Source of the DNA: Symsagittifera roscoffensis
Lineage: Eukaryota > Xenacoelomorpha > Acoela > Convolutidae
NCBI RefSeq assembly: GCF_963678635.1
Contig: NC_087068.1
Location: 6,851,907 to 6,915,906 of the forward strand
Reading direction: 5' to 3'
Length of the DNA: 64,000 nucleotides
Shown: piece by piece, positions 47,701 to 57,903 of the stretch
How the letters are laid out: each line of letters starts with the position of its first letter
Position numbering within the stretch: the stretch's first letter is position 1
Position numbers and translations under genes: made by a program
The notes under the pieces: model-generated
What the model saw: only the letters and a program-made list of their open reading frames with translations
The model's database searches: none
Told to the model about the DNA's origin: nothing

Positions 47701-48107
47701 AACCTGATCTAAACTACATTTTATGATTGGATAAATTAGATACTTTATCACTGTAAAGTATTTAATATTAACCAATCATGATCCATCTAACTAACAACCC
47801 ACTTATTTGTAAGTGCTGAAATTACTTGTAATTTCAGCACCAGAGAGATTTGAATTTAACTTAGAAATTAGTTGTCTCTCCAAGAGAACTTCAGCAGCCG
47901 CAATAAACCAGTATACCCTAGATCTATTGAGCCTAGCAGAGACTAGTTAAACAACCTGAGACTAGATAGTATAAGAGTAAGATTAGGATCGGTATTAGAC
48001 TAAGAAGTTGCACGAATCTATCCGGCCGAAAATAAGATAGCGTGACGAGCAGACGGTGTACCCTATCCGAAATTACTCTATGAGTTAACCACATCGGACC
48101 TAACTCA
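47701..48107 (+). repeat. E2 left LTR, truncated at its left side
   Basis: This aligns with E1 17014-17420 base for base in length (407) and ends TAACTCA. The left approximately 397 bases of the LTR, present in E1, are missing and replaced by unrelated GC-rich repeat. Confidence 0.85.
47813..47840 (+). promoter_or_regulatory. LTR RNA hairpin, perfect copy
   Basis: GTGCTGAAATTAC and GTAATTTCAGCAC pair perfectly over 13 bp with a TT loop. It lies upstream of AATAAA at 47902-47907. Confidence 0.75.
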
Positions 48108-48109
48108 TC

Positions 48110-48127
48110 TGGTGCGACCATAAGTCT
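48110..48127 (+). promoter_or_regulatory. Primer-binding site
   Basis: TGGTGCGACCATAAGTCT follows the LTR end after two bases. TGG complements the CCA end of a tRNA, as expected for reverse-transcription priming. The tRNA identity was not determined. In E1 this segment is replaced by the GTPase-containing insert. Confidence 0.65.
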
Positions 48128-48194
48128 CGAACAAGACCTTAATAGCTTAGAATTAACCAAAAATAGATTAGAAGTTAGACAAAACATTTTCAAA

Positions 48195-48428
48195 ATGTTA
48201 TACGACAATAATTTAATCGAAATGTCTCTACGACTCAATAGATCAGAGCCAATATTCCGAACGATAATAGAACAACCCGGAATTGGAAGAAGACCTCGAA
48301 CCAGAGACGACATACGACAAAGTAGAAACTTACCAAATAGTTATATGATAGTACGGCAAAAGCCAACACAAACTTTTATATTTAGAATCTTATTAGCAAT
48401 GAATTTAGATTTTCATTTGCAAACATAA
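48195..48428 (+). CDS. ORF1 of E2, leader protein of unknown function (77 residues)
   Basis: An ATG-started frame just after the LTR, ending TAA. The same frame is open further left to 48084, through the primer-binding site, and that part codes Leu- and charge-rich heptad-like sequence (for example LNSLELTKNRLEV), suggesting a coiled coil. The product may therefore start upstream, for instance through splicing. The E1 copy keeps the frame and stop (19850-20056) at diverged nucleotide sequence, which supports real coding. The C-terminal half is Arg-rich (GRRPRTRDD). No known family; a nucleic-acid-binding or regulatory role is only a guess. Confidence 0.55.
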   Translation: MLYDNNLIEMSLRLNRSEPIFRTIIEQPGIGRRPRTRDDIRQSRNLPNSYMIVRQKPTQTFIFRILLAMNLDFHLQT

Positions 48429-49347
48429 AATCTTGAAGTCAATCTTCATGATCATTTCAGGCGCCAACTAAAATTATTAATATACAATAACGATTGATAA
48501 AAAGATCTCAGATCGTTTTCCTAAATTCTGCAGTATTATATAAAAAACATGTTTGGAAAATTTTTATTGAAAAACAAAACAAAAAATAGTAGCATGACAA
48601 TAAATTGTTAGTAATCATAAAAATCATTTGTAGTCCCAGCTTCATCACCTAAACATAACAGTAATCATAAGCTCACTTATATCATTAAAAAACTAAAATT
48701 TTTAAACAATTTAAACCATTTTAACCTTAAATTCACTTAATTTTAAAATCAGATCATCAAGGCTTATCCTTGGATCTAAATTAATTTTTCTATTTCATTA
48801 AATTTAAAACTTGATCATCAAGGCCTATCCTTGGATCAAAAAGAATAATTTTGTTCTCCCCCACCCACTTAGCTAGTGTCTAACGACCTCAAACGTCGAT
48901 TCACTATCCAACCCTTTCAAAAAACCCAAGACTAATAGAAATTTTTGAACAAAACTAATCATTCAAATTAGGATAGACAGTGAATAGACGGTTATTCATC
49001 CTTCACTTGATCCCCCCTCTTACCAGACCCAGGATAAATCTTAGACTTAGTAAGTTTAAAATAGTACCTAACGAACTACTCGCGTTCTAATTATACCTGA
49101 ACCTTGTGGATCGATTTACTATTCTCCAACCCTTGAACACAATCACTACCCCTAAGTAAGATTAAGTAAGTTAACACCTTATAATAGCCACAAGAAAGTA
49201 AAAAATCATTCATCGGAATCGATATACTTTTCTCTCCAACCCTAAATAAATAGACCCAGGTTAAGCTAACCAAAAAATCGTAAGGACTAACAGTTTAAGA
49301 AAATAGAAATCATCTAACAACTTTTTGCATCCGTCATCCTAAGCCTT
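48429..49347 (+). promoter_or_regulatory. E2 leader with paired hairpins and splice donor
   Basis: Non-coding between ORF1 and ORF2. Hairpin motif GATCATCAAGGCTTATCCTT at 48752-48776 and its near copy at 48813-48837 (CAAGG/CCTTG stem flanked by GATC/GATC). The candidate donor GTAAGT is at 49166-49171. E1 has the same layout. A packaging or dimerisation role is inferred from position only. Confidence 0.5.
49166..49171 (+). promoter_or_regulatory. Candidate major splice donor (E2)
   Basis: GTAAGT is kept at the same place as in E1 (20805-20810), between the leader hairpins and ORF2. Confidence 0.45.
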
Positions 49348-49818
49348 ATGTCATTTAAAAATCTAGGAAACAAACAAACAATCGTTTTGCACAACTGTGA
49401 AATAGATAACAAAAAATACGACCTTGTAATCACACCACACACACAAACAGTTGGATATATCAGAACAAAACGACAAACACTAAAAAGGAAAATAATAACT
49501 AAACAAAGACAATTAACACGAAAAGGTTTTCCAAAATTAGAAACGCATTCTCAGAATCAGAAGTCAGCAATTTAGACGAACTTTATAAATTAAAAGAATC
49601 AATCCATTGATAAAAATTGCCCCATTCACGATCAATTATATTTTTCCGATTCAGAAACAACTTCAAATTCATCAAAAAGAGGAAAAAGAAGAATAAAAAA
49701 GCAATATATACACAAACCAGTACACTTGTATAATTGGAATCAACCAATTAGACACATCGATAATTACCTATTAACAGTCATTAAACGAAAAAATGAGCCA
49801 AACACACACTCCAAGTGA
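49348..49818 (+). pseudogene. ORF2 of E2, basic accessory protein, frame-broken
   Basis: It opens with ATG at 49348 and is readable as one protein with two frame changes near 49520 and 49600, by comparison with E1. It ends at the TGA at 49816-49818, overlapping the gag start (49793) by 26 bases. It is Lys/Arg-rich, with a conserved SDSETTS acidic patch and VITPH block. The conserved reading frame in E1 argues for a past protein. Function unknown. Confidence 0.5.
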
Positions 49819-51655
49819 AGATAGTCCAGATGATGACGATATCTACCCCTTCCTCGTAGATGCACCCGATAATAGAGGACAACATGATCTTTGTAAGAAT
49901 TTTCTTCTAAATTTGTTTGAACCCGGAATTAGTCCATGTAAAACAGAGTTCCCAGATGTAAAAATAAAAAGACAGATTATTGATCACTATCTGAAAGATA
50001 TATGTAACTTAACACAACAATACGGAATCTACACCATAGAATTCAGCTCACCAAACCCGAATCACCGCAAAAATGTAATTCAAACAGACGATCTTGATTT
50101 AGAATTTTCAAAAGTATTCTCAGAATATATAAAAAGCATACAATATCATAACTCACAATGAGCAACCTCCATATTTACTAATGAAGTTTTTGCAATAATA
50201 TATAGTCATGTTTCAATATTAGAAAACGAAAACCCAATCCCACATATCTCACCGAATGAGACATCCAAACATATAAAGGTACGACATGAAATCACACTAT
50301 TTTCATTTTTTCTACATATAATTAAAGAAAATTTCACTAAAGATGAAGTTTCACAACATACAAAACATGACTTACAAAAAAATTTGGCATGGTTTATAAT
50401 AGATTATTTCACACATAATATAGATTTAATTTCACAAGCAAGAAAAAATTTCAGACCTCAAAATTCAAACGATGATACCGCCATCACAGAACAATCAGAC
50501 TACGTTTGGGACCCCGAATGGTGTCATTATGCATTCATAAATATCCCACAATCAATCTCAAGTCAGGCAATAAGTACAATATCTTATGTAAGAGATTATG
50601 TAAGGATAATACCATTATCCATTGATGCAACACCATTAAACTACAATACATTTTTACCTGATACGCGAAATAACAGTTTAAATTCGACCGTCATACACAA
50701 TGAAAACCTTAATGGAACTAGGAACCTCACTCAACAAGATATTCAAACACCATCACACTTCATAAATGAAGAAATCGTCCAAACAACAACTACACAACAA
50801 AGTATTTCACCAATACGTCCAAATTTAACAACACCAAAAAATACAAACACTTCACTAGCACAAGTAACCTTACAATCAACCGTTAAACCTTCGGTTGCTC
50901 CAAGATATTCACAAATGGATTATCAAACAAATAGACCCATGACAATACCGTCAAAAACACGCAGAACGTTCACAAGAAACACTTTTGCGGAACACAATTA
51001 TAATTACGCACATTCATCAAAAACAAACTATCCCCCACGAAAAAATAATAATAATCAGATAAGATCTCGATATTGGGATAACCCAATGGCAACAACCAAC
51101 TCAGTAAATTTTCAAACTAATTCACATCCTCCACAGGATCGTAGTGAAAATTATCCATTCTTTCAACAGAATAAAAATACAAAGCAAGCATCTCATCAAA
51201 CGGATTATTTATCCTCTGACGATGATTATTTACAACCAGATATATTTGCACCATATACTCAAGAATATCGTGGACAAGGAGTGCAGAAACCGTATACATA
51301 TCATAGAATTTTTTCTCCACATCCAACAGATACACAAAATCAACAACCAATACAGAAGCAAAACCCAATTAAAACACAATCTTTTCAACCAATCCAGCCA
51401 CAAAACCCAATGATTACACACTCGTATCAACCAACACAAATGCAAAATGAAATACCACTCCCATATTACCTTCAACAACACGAAATAACAAAAAATCAAC
51501 TCTCAAATTTTTCACAAATGCCAAATGCCGCAGAATCATTACAAATGACAATGAATCCATACCTTATGGGTGGAACATCAATAACATCAAATAAACCACT
51601 AATGGTATTCACAGGAACAGACCCCGAATATTCTGTAGAAGATTATTTAAATGCA
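49793..51655 (+). pseudogene. E2 gag, N-terminal part with internal stop and capsid deletion
   Basis: ATG-started. The frame is open to an in-frame TGA at 50159-50161, where E1 has an Arg codon, then open again in the same frame to the deletion join near 51656. The N-terminal third is acidic, then comes a helical region with WDPEW, then a long Gln/Asn/Thr/Pro-rich middle. Just before the join is a conserved stretch (GTDPEYSVEDYLNA) that in E1 leads into the capsid-like part. About 1064 bases equivalent to E1 23281-24344 are missing, so a working core protein is not expected. Confidence 0.75.
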
Positions 51656-52005
51656 GATCAAGGAATAACTCATATAACAGATCAAATTATCACAGATCAA
51701 ACAATAATTATCAAAACCGATCACGAAACAATTCACAAAATCGACATTCAAGTTATAATAATCGTAATAGAAACTATTCCCAATCACCACACAGAAATAA
51801 TAACCATTATAATAATTCTAACAATCGCCACAGAAGTAGTACACCTAAACATCAAAGACATATTAATCAAGTACAATCAAATCCAGAAACAACATCAGAC
51901 CCCCCAGGTATTGATGACACAGGAAATAACGAACTACAACTAAATCAAATAAACTGTGAATCATCAGACACAGAAAGTGATACAGAAAACACTATCTCCA
52001 TAAAT
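51656..52005 (+). other. Asn/Arg/Ser-rich segment upstream of pol start
   Basis: In the pol frame this stretch is open and codes many Asn, Arg, Ser, Gln and His residues, then an acidic patch, and runs without a stop into the pol ATG at 52006. It looks like the nucleic-acid-binding tail of gag joined to pol. After the deletion the gag frame enters it out of phase. Confidence 0.6.
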
Positions 52006-55000
52006 ATGATAGCAATCGAAAATGACTACGAACCTTTTATATATGAACAACCTTTTTCATCACATATATATGAAAATCAATTAGAACTCCTTCACAATTA
52101 TTATAATGAACCCATTCATACCACACAAACGGCACAAGAAACTAACGAAATCAACACTGTAAATAAATCCAATGAAAATGACAAAACAAAATGCTTGAAT
52201 ACAAATCACATCTATCAAAATATACAAAAAAAACAACCCAAAGAAAAAATTTGGACAATACCATTTCTTTTAGAAAGTCCAAGAAACAAAGAATTTCAAC
52301 CACCAGATCTTGAAATTGATTTTTTAATTGATTCAGGAGCAGAATCAAACATAATAAACATTCCCACATGGAATGAGGTAAAAACATTACATCCAAAACT
52401 AACACCCCTTGCAACCTCCAGTAAACTAGCAACAGCACAAGGATCAACATTGGTAAACTATGGAAAAGTTCAATTATTTCTTCTCCCCACAAGAACAATA
52501 GAGCAGAATAAAATTTTAATTAAACCATTTAAACAAATATTTCATATCACTGATATTAAACACAATATCATTGGAATACCATTTATCTCTAAATATATAC
52601 CAACAATCAACATCTTGAATAGTAAAATACTGATCAAAGATAAGTACACAAAAACAAAAGACACATCCCTAACATTTTTTCAAAGATTAAACAAACAACC
52701 AGCATTCTTTTCAAAATTTTATCCAATATATAACCAACAAAGAAAACACCTGAAACCACTATCAGGAAACATATATAATTTTTCAATAAAACAAGTTCAC
52801 CAATATGATAAAAATCAAAATAAACAACAACTCTATATGTCAGACTTTGAATTCAAACCTATTCATAAGTTTTTCAAAATCACAATTTCATCCAATAAAT
52901 ATTTGAAAAATTCGAATTCAGATATTATTTCGTTACATGTATACAACAATACACCGTATCAAGTAACATTACCTTTAGGACTTTTAGGATATTGGGAAAC
53001 CAACGCTACGGCATCACCAATGCATGAAAAAGCATATCGCGTAATTAATATACTCCAATTATTAGATATTTGTCAATCCACAATTCTTAATGAAGAATTA
53101 TCCATAAATAATATAATAAGTAATGAAAAAAGAAATACAGATTATTTCACAAAAACCCCATATTTCAAACCTACATTCAACATAAATAACTATGCAGCGG
53201 ATCAACAGAAATTTTTGACAATGTTTAACTTCCAACATTCACAAATAACACAAGACGAATTTGATAAGTTAGCCAACCAGCTAATAAAATATTCATCAGT
53301 TTATGCAACATCCAAATTCGATGTTGGCAAAATCAGTTCATCACTACATCTCCCGTTAAAACCTGACGCAGTTTTCAAAAAACAAAGAGCAAGTAAAGTA
53401 CCAATTCATTTACACGATAAAGTGAACAGATTACACGATATTTTAGAACAATACAAAATTATCTCACCGGTAAACAAAGAAGAACAACCAAAAGGTAACA
53501 CATTTATCAACCCAGTTATCATCCTAGCAAAAGGAGAATCATTAAAAATAGTTCTAGACGCTAGATATCTTAATTCACTAATAGACGAATCAAAATGCAA
53601 TTGGCCTATTGAACCAATACAAGTTATTCTAACAAAAATCAACGGAAAATTTTTTACAACCGCAGATATGAATAGTGCATACAATCAAATGCCACTAGAT
53701 GAACAATCACGACGTTTAACACAATTTGTTATTGGAAATCAACAATATGAATTCAACCGCCTATTCTATGGAATATCCATAGGACCAGCAGCATTTTCAG
53801 CTTTTATGAGTAAAATTTTTAGACCACTAATACTCAAGAAAAACGCAATCACCTATTTAGACGATGTTTTTATGCAATCACAGACAAAAGAAGAAATGTT
53901 TCAAGTTTTAGAACACTATCACAAAATACTTCAGAACGAAAATCTGAAGGCCGCTCCCGATAAATCACACTTCTTTTTAACACGAGTTAAATTCTTAGGA
54001 CATAATATAGAAAGAAAAACAATCACTCCATTAAAATCACGCATTAATGCTATTCAGAATCTTCAACCACCAACAAACAAAAAGAAAATCCAAGAATTCC
54101 TTGGAATATTAAATTTTTTAAGCAAATACGTCTATAAAATGCAATTATACTTAAGACCATTCTATAATATACTCAGACAACAAAATAACTTTGAATGGAA
54201 TACAGAACATCAAACACGATTTGAAGAAATTAAAAAACTCCTAACTGAACAAATTTCGAATACAATTCCAGACCCAAATCAACCATTCTATGCAATGTGC
54301 GATGCTTCAAATTTTGGCATCGGCGCAGCGTTATTACAATCACACAATGGTACAAACAAAATGAACCTTATATCAGCAAATTCTCGACTATTCACTCAAG
54401 CAGAGCTAAGACTCTCAACTCTAATGAGAGAATGTACAGCCATAATCTATACACTTACAGAATATGAATTTCTGATACTTGGATCAAAACATCCAACAGT
54501 TCTATTCACAGATCACAAACCAATCATTTTTCTCTTTACACAAAAATCCAACCCAAATCACCGAGTTTACAGATTTCAATTAATTCGAATGAAATTTCCA
54601 AACTTACATATAGTTTGGACAGCAGGAAAAAATCTTGCATTACCAGACACATTAAGTCGAAATACACCACCTGAATTACTTACACGTAAAACTACACTTG
54701 AAATACCCAAAAATATAAAATTTTACCTTACAGAAAACAAAACATCACCCCGACTAGAATGCAAATATGCAGTAAAAACTGACGTTGAACAATCACAAAT
54801 AAATAACCTACAACACTTCCCACTTTATTTAGATTGCCAAAATAACCACTACGAAGTTGATCTACTTGGAACATCAACTTTCAAACCAATCCCATATTCA
54901 CAATGGATAAAAAATAACACCCAACAAAAAAGAGTAAAACAACACTCGCATAAAAAAGACTTTTTTCCGTTAATTGAAAAAGAAAATCTAACTGATAAAA

Positions 55001-56730
55001 TAAATTTATCAGGACCACAAACAAACGATTCAAAATACACAATAAATCAAGTTTTTGACCTCCATGAACCACTTGACACAATTCCTTTATCTAAATTAGA
55101 AATTGAAAACATTTTTCTCCCTCCAACAGAAAAAATTACAATTACAACCTTGAAACAATATCAAAATCTTGACCCAGTAATTAGACAACTAAAATCATGG
55201 CACAAGAATAAAACTAAACCCGTAAAAGCAGATACCACAATTTTAGGAAATAAAACACTTCTCCGATATTTTCGAAAATTCAACAATACAACAATTAATG
55301 AAAACACAGACCTTCTAGAATACCAATTAAATGAATCGACAGTTCCCTGTCTCCCTTTAAGTATGATTCTCATAGCTTTTAACATTTCGCATACACAAAA
55401 CATTAAAGGACACTCTGGATCAGAAAAAACATATTCAAATTTCATACAAAATTTTTATTTCCCAAATGCACCAATTTGGATAAAAGTACTATGCAACGAT
55501 TGTATAGTATGTCAGCTAAATAAACCGTATCCAAATCAAAAACAAATAGCACAAAAACAAGATTTTAAAGGACAAAGTTTGTACTTTAACCACCGTATTT
55601 CATTTGATACAAAAGGACCAATTTCACCATCATCCGAAGGAAACTCATACATTATAGTAATTGTTGACGCATTTACACATTATGTAGCACTTAATCCAGT
55701 ACCACATTGTAACGCTTATTACGCTTACACAACACTTTATGAACACTGGATAGCCAAATTCGGACTACCAGAAATTTTAGTTACAGATAACGGCACAGAA
55801 TTCATTAATAATGAAATCATCACATTATGTCATTTATATAACATCAAACACAAACCACGTACATCTCATGCACCTTGGACAAACGGCTTAGTCGAAGGTA
55901 TGAACCGTTCACTACAAGAATATCTTAGATGTATCATCAATGGAAATGATACAAGATACACCGAATGGTCAGCAGATGTAAAACTATTTCCCTTGGCATA
56001 TAATTCACAAATCACGACAACTCTAGGAATTTCACCATATGAAATGGTTTTTAATCAAAAGCCACGCAAACCAATTATGTTTACAGCAAACTCTCACAAA
56101 AATGCACAAAGCCATTGTCAACCGAATAAAGATTCAATTTGTTATAACCTACCTTTACACACACATGATGAAGATCATTTTCATCACCCACAAATTCTTA
56201 AATTAGCCTCCGGTACACACACCGAATGGATTTTAAACAGAGATAAAAAACACAATGAAATTTACCAAAAAGTAACAAAAAAGTTGTTACAAAGACAAAA
56301 CGTTAATGAACAAATAAATTCACGTTTTACACCAGCCTCCGATTTAAAAATTGGAACATTTGTTTTAATACCCAATTTTAACACTCAAAAAGGAATTTCT
56401 AAAAAATTACAACCCCTTCGTAAAGGACCATTCCAAATAATTGCCAAACCCACTGATGTCACATACAAAATCACCGACTCAGAACAAAAAGAAATTGTTC
56501 AACATCGAAACAACCTATTACCTCATTATCCAAAAGAGTACGCACTACGCGAACTAACTCAATTATATTCTTTCACAGGTTTAAAAGTTTTTCAAATTAA
56601 CCCACATACAGAAAATGAAACAAAAGACCAACATGACATTCATCCCGAAAACCAAAATAAAAAATCAACTACAATAAAACAGAATACAAAAAAGCTAAAA
56701 AAAAATTCCCCAAAAAGAAAGAAAAAATAG
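52006..56730 (+). CDS. pol: E2 pol polyprotein: protease, reverse transcriptase, RNase H, integrase
   Basis: An intact 1574-residue frame. It processes the polyproteins, copies element RNA into DNA and inserts it into chromosomes. Aspartic protease: DSG at 109-111, IIGIPF near 188. Reverse transcriptase: Asp554 in TADMNSAY, YLDD at 617-620. RNase H: Asp766 in CDAS, TDHKP with Asp836. Integrase: zinc site His1129, His1136, Cys1166, Cys1169; catalytic Asp1201, Asp1261, Glu1297 (spacing 59 and 35); KGPF near 1478 as a GPY/F-type module; Lys-rich tail. Domain order and motifs are those of Gypsy elements. The frame is open left of the ATG to the gag deletion, so the natural product may have been a gag-pol fusion. 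All catalytic residues are present, so it may still be enzymatically able. Confidence 0.95.
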   Translation: MIAIENDYEPFIYEQPFSSHIYENQLELLHNYYNEPIHTTQTAQETNEINTVNKSNENDKTKCLNTNHIYQNIQKKQPKEKIWTIPFLLESPRNKEFQPPDLEIDFLIDSGAESNIINIPTWNEVKTLHPKLTPLATSSKLATAQGSTLVNYGKVQLFLLPTRTIEQNKILIKPFKQIFHITDIKHNIIGIPFISKYIPTINILNSKILIKDKYTKTKDTSLTFFQRLNKQPAFFSKFYPIYNQQRKHLKPLSGNIYNFSIKQVHQYDKNQNKQQLYMSDFEFKPIHKFFKITISSNKYLKNSNSDIISLHVYNNTPYQVTLPLGLLGYWETNATASPMHEKAYRVINILQLLDICQSTILNEELSINNIISNEKRNTDYFTKTPYFKPTFNINNYAADQQKFLTMFNFQHSQITQDEFDKLANQLIKYSSVYATSKFDVGKISSSLHLPLKPDAVFKKQRASKVPIHLHDKVNRLHDILEQYKIISPVNKEEQPKGNTFINPVIILAKGESLKIVLDARYLNSLIDESKCNWPIEPIQVILTKINGKFFTTADMNSAYNQMPLDEQSRRLTQFVIGNQQYEFNRLFYGISIGPAAFSAFMSKIFRPLILKKNAITYLDDVFMQSQTKEEMFQVLEHYHKILQNENLKAAPDKSHFFLTRVKFLGHNIERKTITPLKSRINAIQNLQPPTNKKKIQEFLGILNFLSKYVYKMQLYLRPFYNILRQQNNFEWNTEHQTRFEEIKKLLTEQISNTIPDPNQPFYAMCDASNFGIGAALLQSHNGTNKMNLISANSRLFTQAELRLSTLMRECTAIIYTLTEYEFLILGSKHPTVLFTDHKPIIFLFTQKSNPNHRVYRFQLIRMKFPNLHIVWTAGKNLALPDTLSRNTPPELLTRKTTLEIPKNIKFYLTENKTSPRLECKYAVKTDVEQSQINNLQHFPLYLDCQNNHYEVDLLGTSTFKPIPYSQWIKNNTQQKRVKQHSHKKDFFPLIEKENLTDKINLSGPQTNDSKYTINQVFDLHEPLDTIPLSKLEIENIFLPPTEKITITTLKQYQNLDPVIRQLKSWHKNKTKPVKADTTILGNKTLLRYFRKFNNTTINENTDLLEYQLNESTVPCLPLSMILIAFNISHTQNIKGHSGSEKTYSNFIQNFYFPNAPIWIKVLCNDCIVCQLNKPYPNQKQIAQKQDFKGQSLYFNHRISFDTKGPISPSSEGNSYIIVIVDAFTHYVALNPVPHCNAYYAYTTLYEHWIAKFGLPEILVTDNGTEFINNEIITLCHLYNIKHKPRTSHAPWTNGLVEGMNRSLQEYLRCIINGNDTRYTEWSADVKLFPLAYNSQITTTLGISPYEMVFNQKPRKPIMFTANSHKNAQSHCQPNKDSICYNLPLHTHDEDHFHHPQILKLASGTHTEWILNRDKKHNEIYQKVTKKLLQRQNVNEQINSRFTPASDLKIGTFVLIPNFNTQKGISKKLQPLRKGPFQIIAKPTDVTYKITDSEQKEIVQHRNNLLPHYPKEYALRELTQLYSFTGLKVFQINPHTENETKDQHDIHPENQNKKSTTIKQNTKKLKKNSPKRKKK

Positions 56731-56734
56731 AAAA

Positions 56735-56881
56735 ATGACAGAAAAAATTATACCCCAACAAATCGACAAATCAGAACATAGAGAGTCATCACGACTTAGA
56801 AATCAACCACGCAAAAATTATAAAACATTCATCCCACAATCTAAAATATTAAAGAAAGTTGAATTTCAAAAACAACTTTAA
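56735..56881 (+). CDS. Small basic ORF after pol (48 residues)
   Basis: An ATG lies 4 bases after the pol stop, with a 48-codon frame rich in Lys, Arg and Gln (SSRLRNQPRKNYKTF). The E1 region near 29420-29520 keeps KTF-PQSKIL despite general divergence, so the frame has been under constraint. Function unknown. It could also be a remnant of a longer pol C-terminus. Confidence 0.45.
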   Translation: MTEKIIPQQIDKSEHRESSRLRNQPRKNYKTFIPQSKILKKVEFQKQL

Positions 56882-57685
56882 TTTTACATTTATTAATCTT
56901 TGCACCTCTGAAATATTTTGAACTTTGATTTTTCAAAATAACATGCTGACAGACACGAAACGATTCTAGTTCAAAATTAGCCAATAGGATTCATCCAATC
57001 CGTCACCGTCTATAACTCTAACACAAACCAACTAGATGAAAAATTTTAAACTCCAGGCATATCTATAACTATAACTTTGCGACCTCCAGGTCAAAAATAA
57101 GCAAACTTGACAACTAAACATTCCAACTTGACAACTAAAATAAATATCACCATAATATCATAACCCTCCCTTATCTAATAAACCAAAGATCAACAATATT
57201 TCCCCAACTCAGACCTCAAATACCCCCCAAACAAATATGTTAAATTAGCCTAAAGTAAAAGAACGACCATTTTAATTAGCCTAAAGTAGTCAAAAATTCA
57301 AAAATACCCCAGATCACTTACAAATAAAAATAAAGAAAAAGAAGACCTCCCGATCACCATAAAATTCGCCCCAACAATTTTTCACAACACTCAACCCACT
57401 TGTCAAAAAACCAATAAATAATTCGACCACACTTGAAAATTGCCTCAAACAACAAAAAATATTCGATCGAGAAGCCATTTCTTAAATGTTCTTCTCTCGA
57501 CCAGTCAACATAATTCTTAACATTCTCATAAACTTTTTAACGATATTTAAACTTTTAATCATATTTCTTTTTGATACCTTTGAAGCTTTTATAATAATTT
57601 TAATCATTTTTTGCAATATTTTTTAAATTTTCTATTCCTATTTGAACTATACCTCCAACTTTCAAAAGCTATTGACTATATCCAC
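56882..57685 (+). other. Non-coding pol-env interval
   Basis: AT-rich with no credible frame beyond a short hydrophobic stretch (about 57490-57640). A direct repeat AACTTGACAACTAAA occurs near 57100 and 57130. It ends at the candidate splice acceptor. Confidence 0.5.
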
Positions 57686-57687
57686 AG
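57686..57687 (+). promoter_or_regulatory. Candidate env splice acceptor (E2)
   Basis: A TATATCCACAG then GTAC sequence at the same relative place as E1 30315-30316. With the leader donor it would give a subgenomic env transcript. Confidence 0.45.
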
Positions 57688-57711
57688 GTACGATTCACAA
57701 AACTTATCGAA

Positions 57712-57903
57712 ATGATACGAACCATTTTTAGTAGAACCGATATTTTTTCATTATTTGTAATATTTATAACATTTCTATCATCATCCCTCATCTTGACAAT
57801 ATGCAAATGTATAAAAAAAGCAATCATCACATTCGCCCTAGCAACAACCCTTCTAATTCTTTTTCTAGAAGAGTACTACAATAAACATAAATTTTTTCAC
57901 TAA
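57712..57903 (+). CDS. Small membrane protein ORF (63 residues)
   Basis: The first ATG after the splice acceptor. Two hydrophobic segments (about residues 12-30 and 37-52) are separated by a short KCIKK loop, giving a hairpin membrane protein. The equivalent place in E1 lacks it. It ends where the next, start-less frame begins in another phase. It could be the signal/leader part of the envelope protein; function unknown. Confidence 0.4.
   Translation: MIRTIFSRTDIFSLFVIFITFLSSSLILTICKCIKKAIITFALATTLLILFLEEYYNKHKFFH

Noticed and set aside
51657-51943. C-terminal 95 residues of the long gag frame (Ile/Thr-rich)
   Set aside because: This is an out-of-phase reading of the Asn/Arg/Ser-rich segment caused by the deletion at 51656. 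The pol frame gives the sensible translation.
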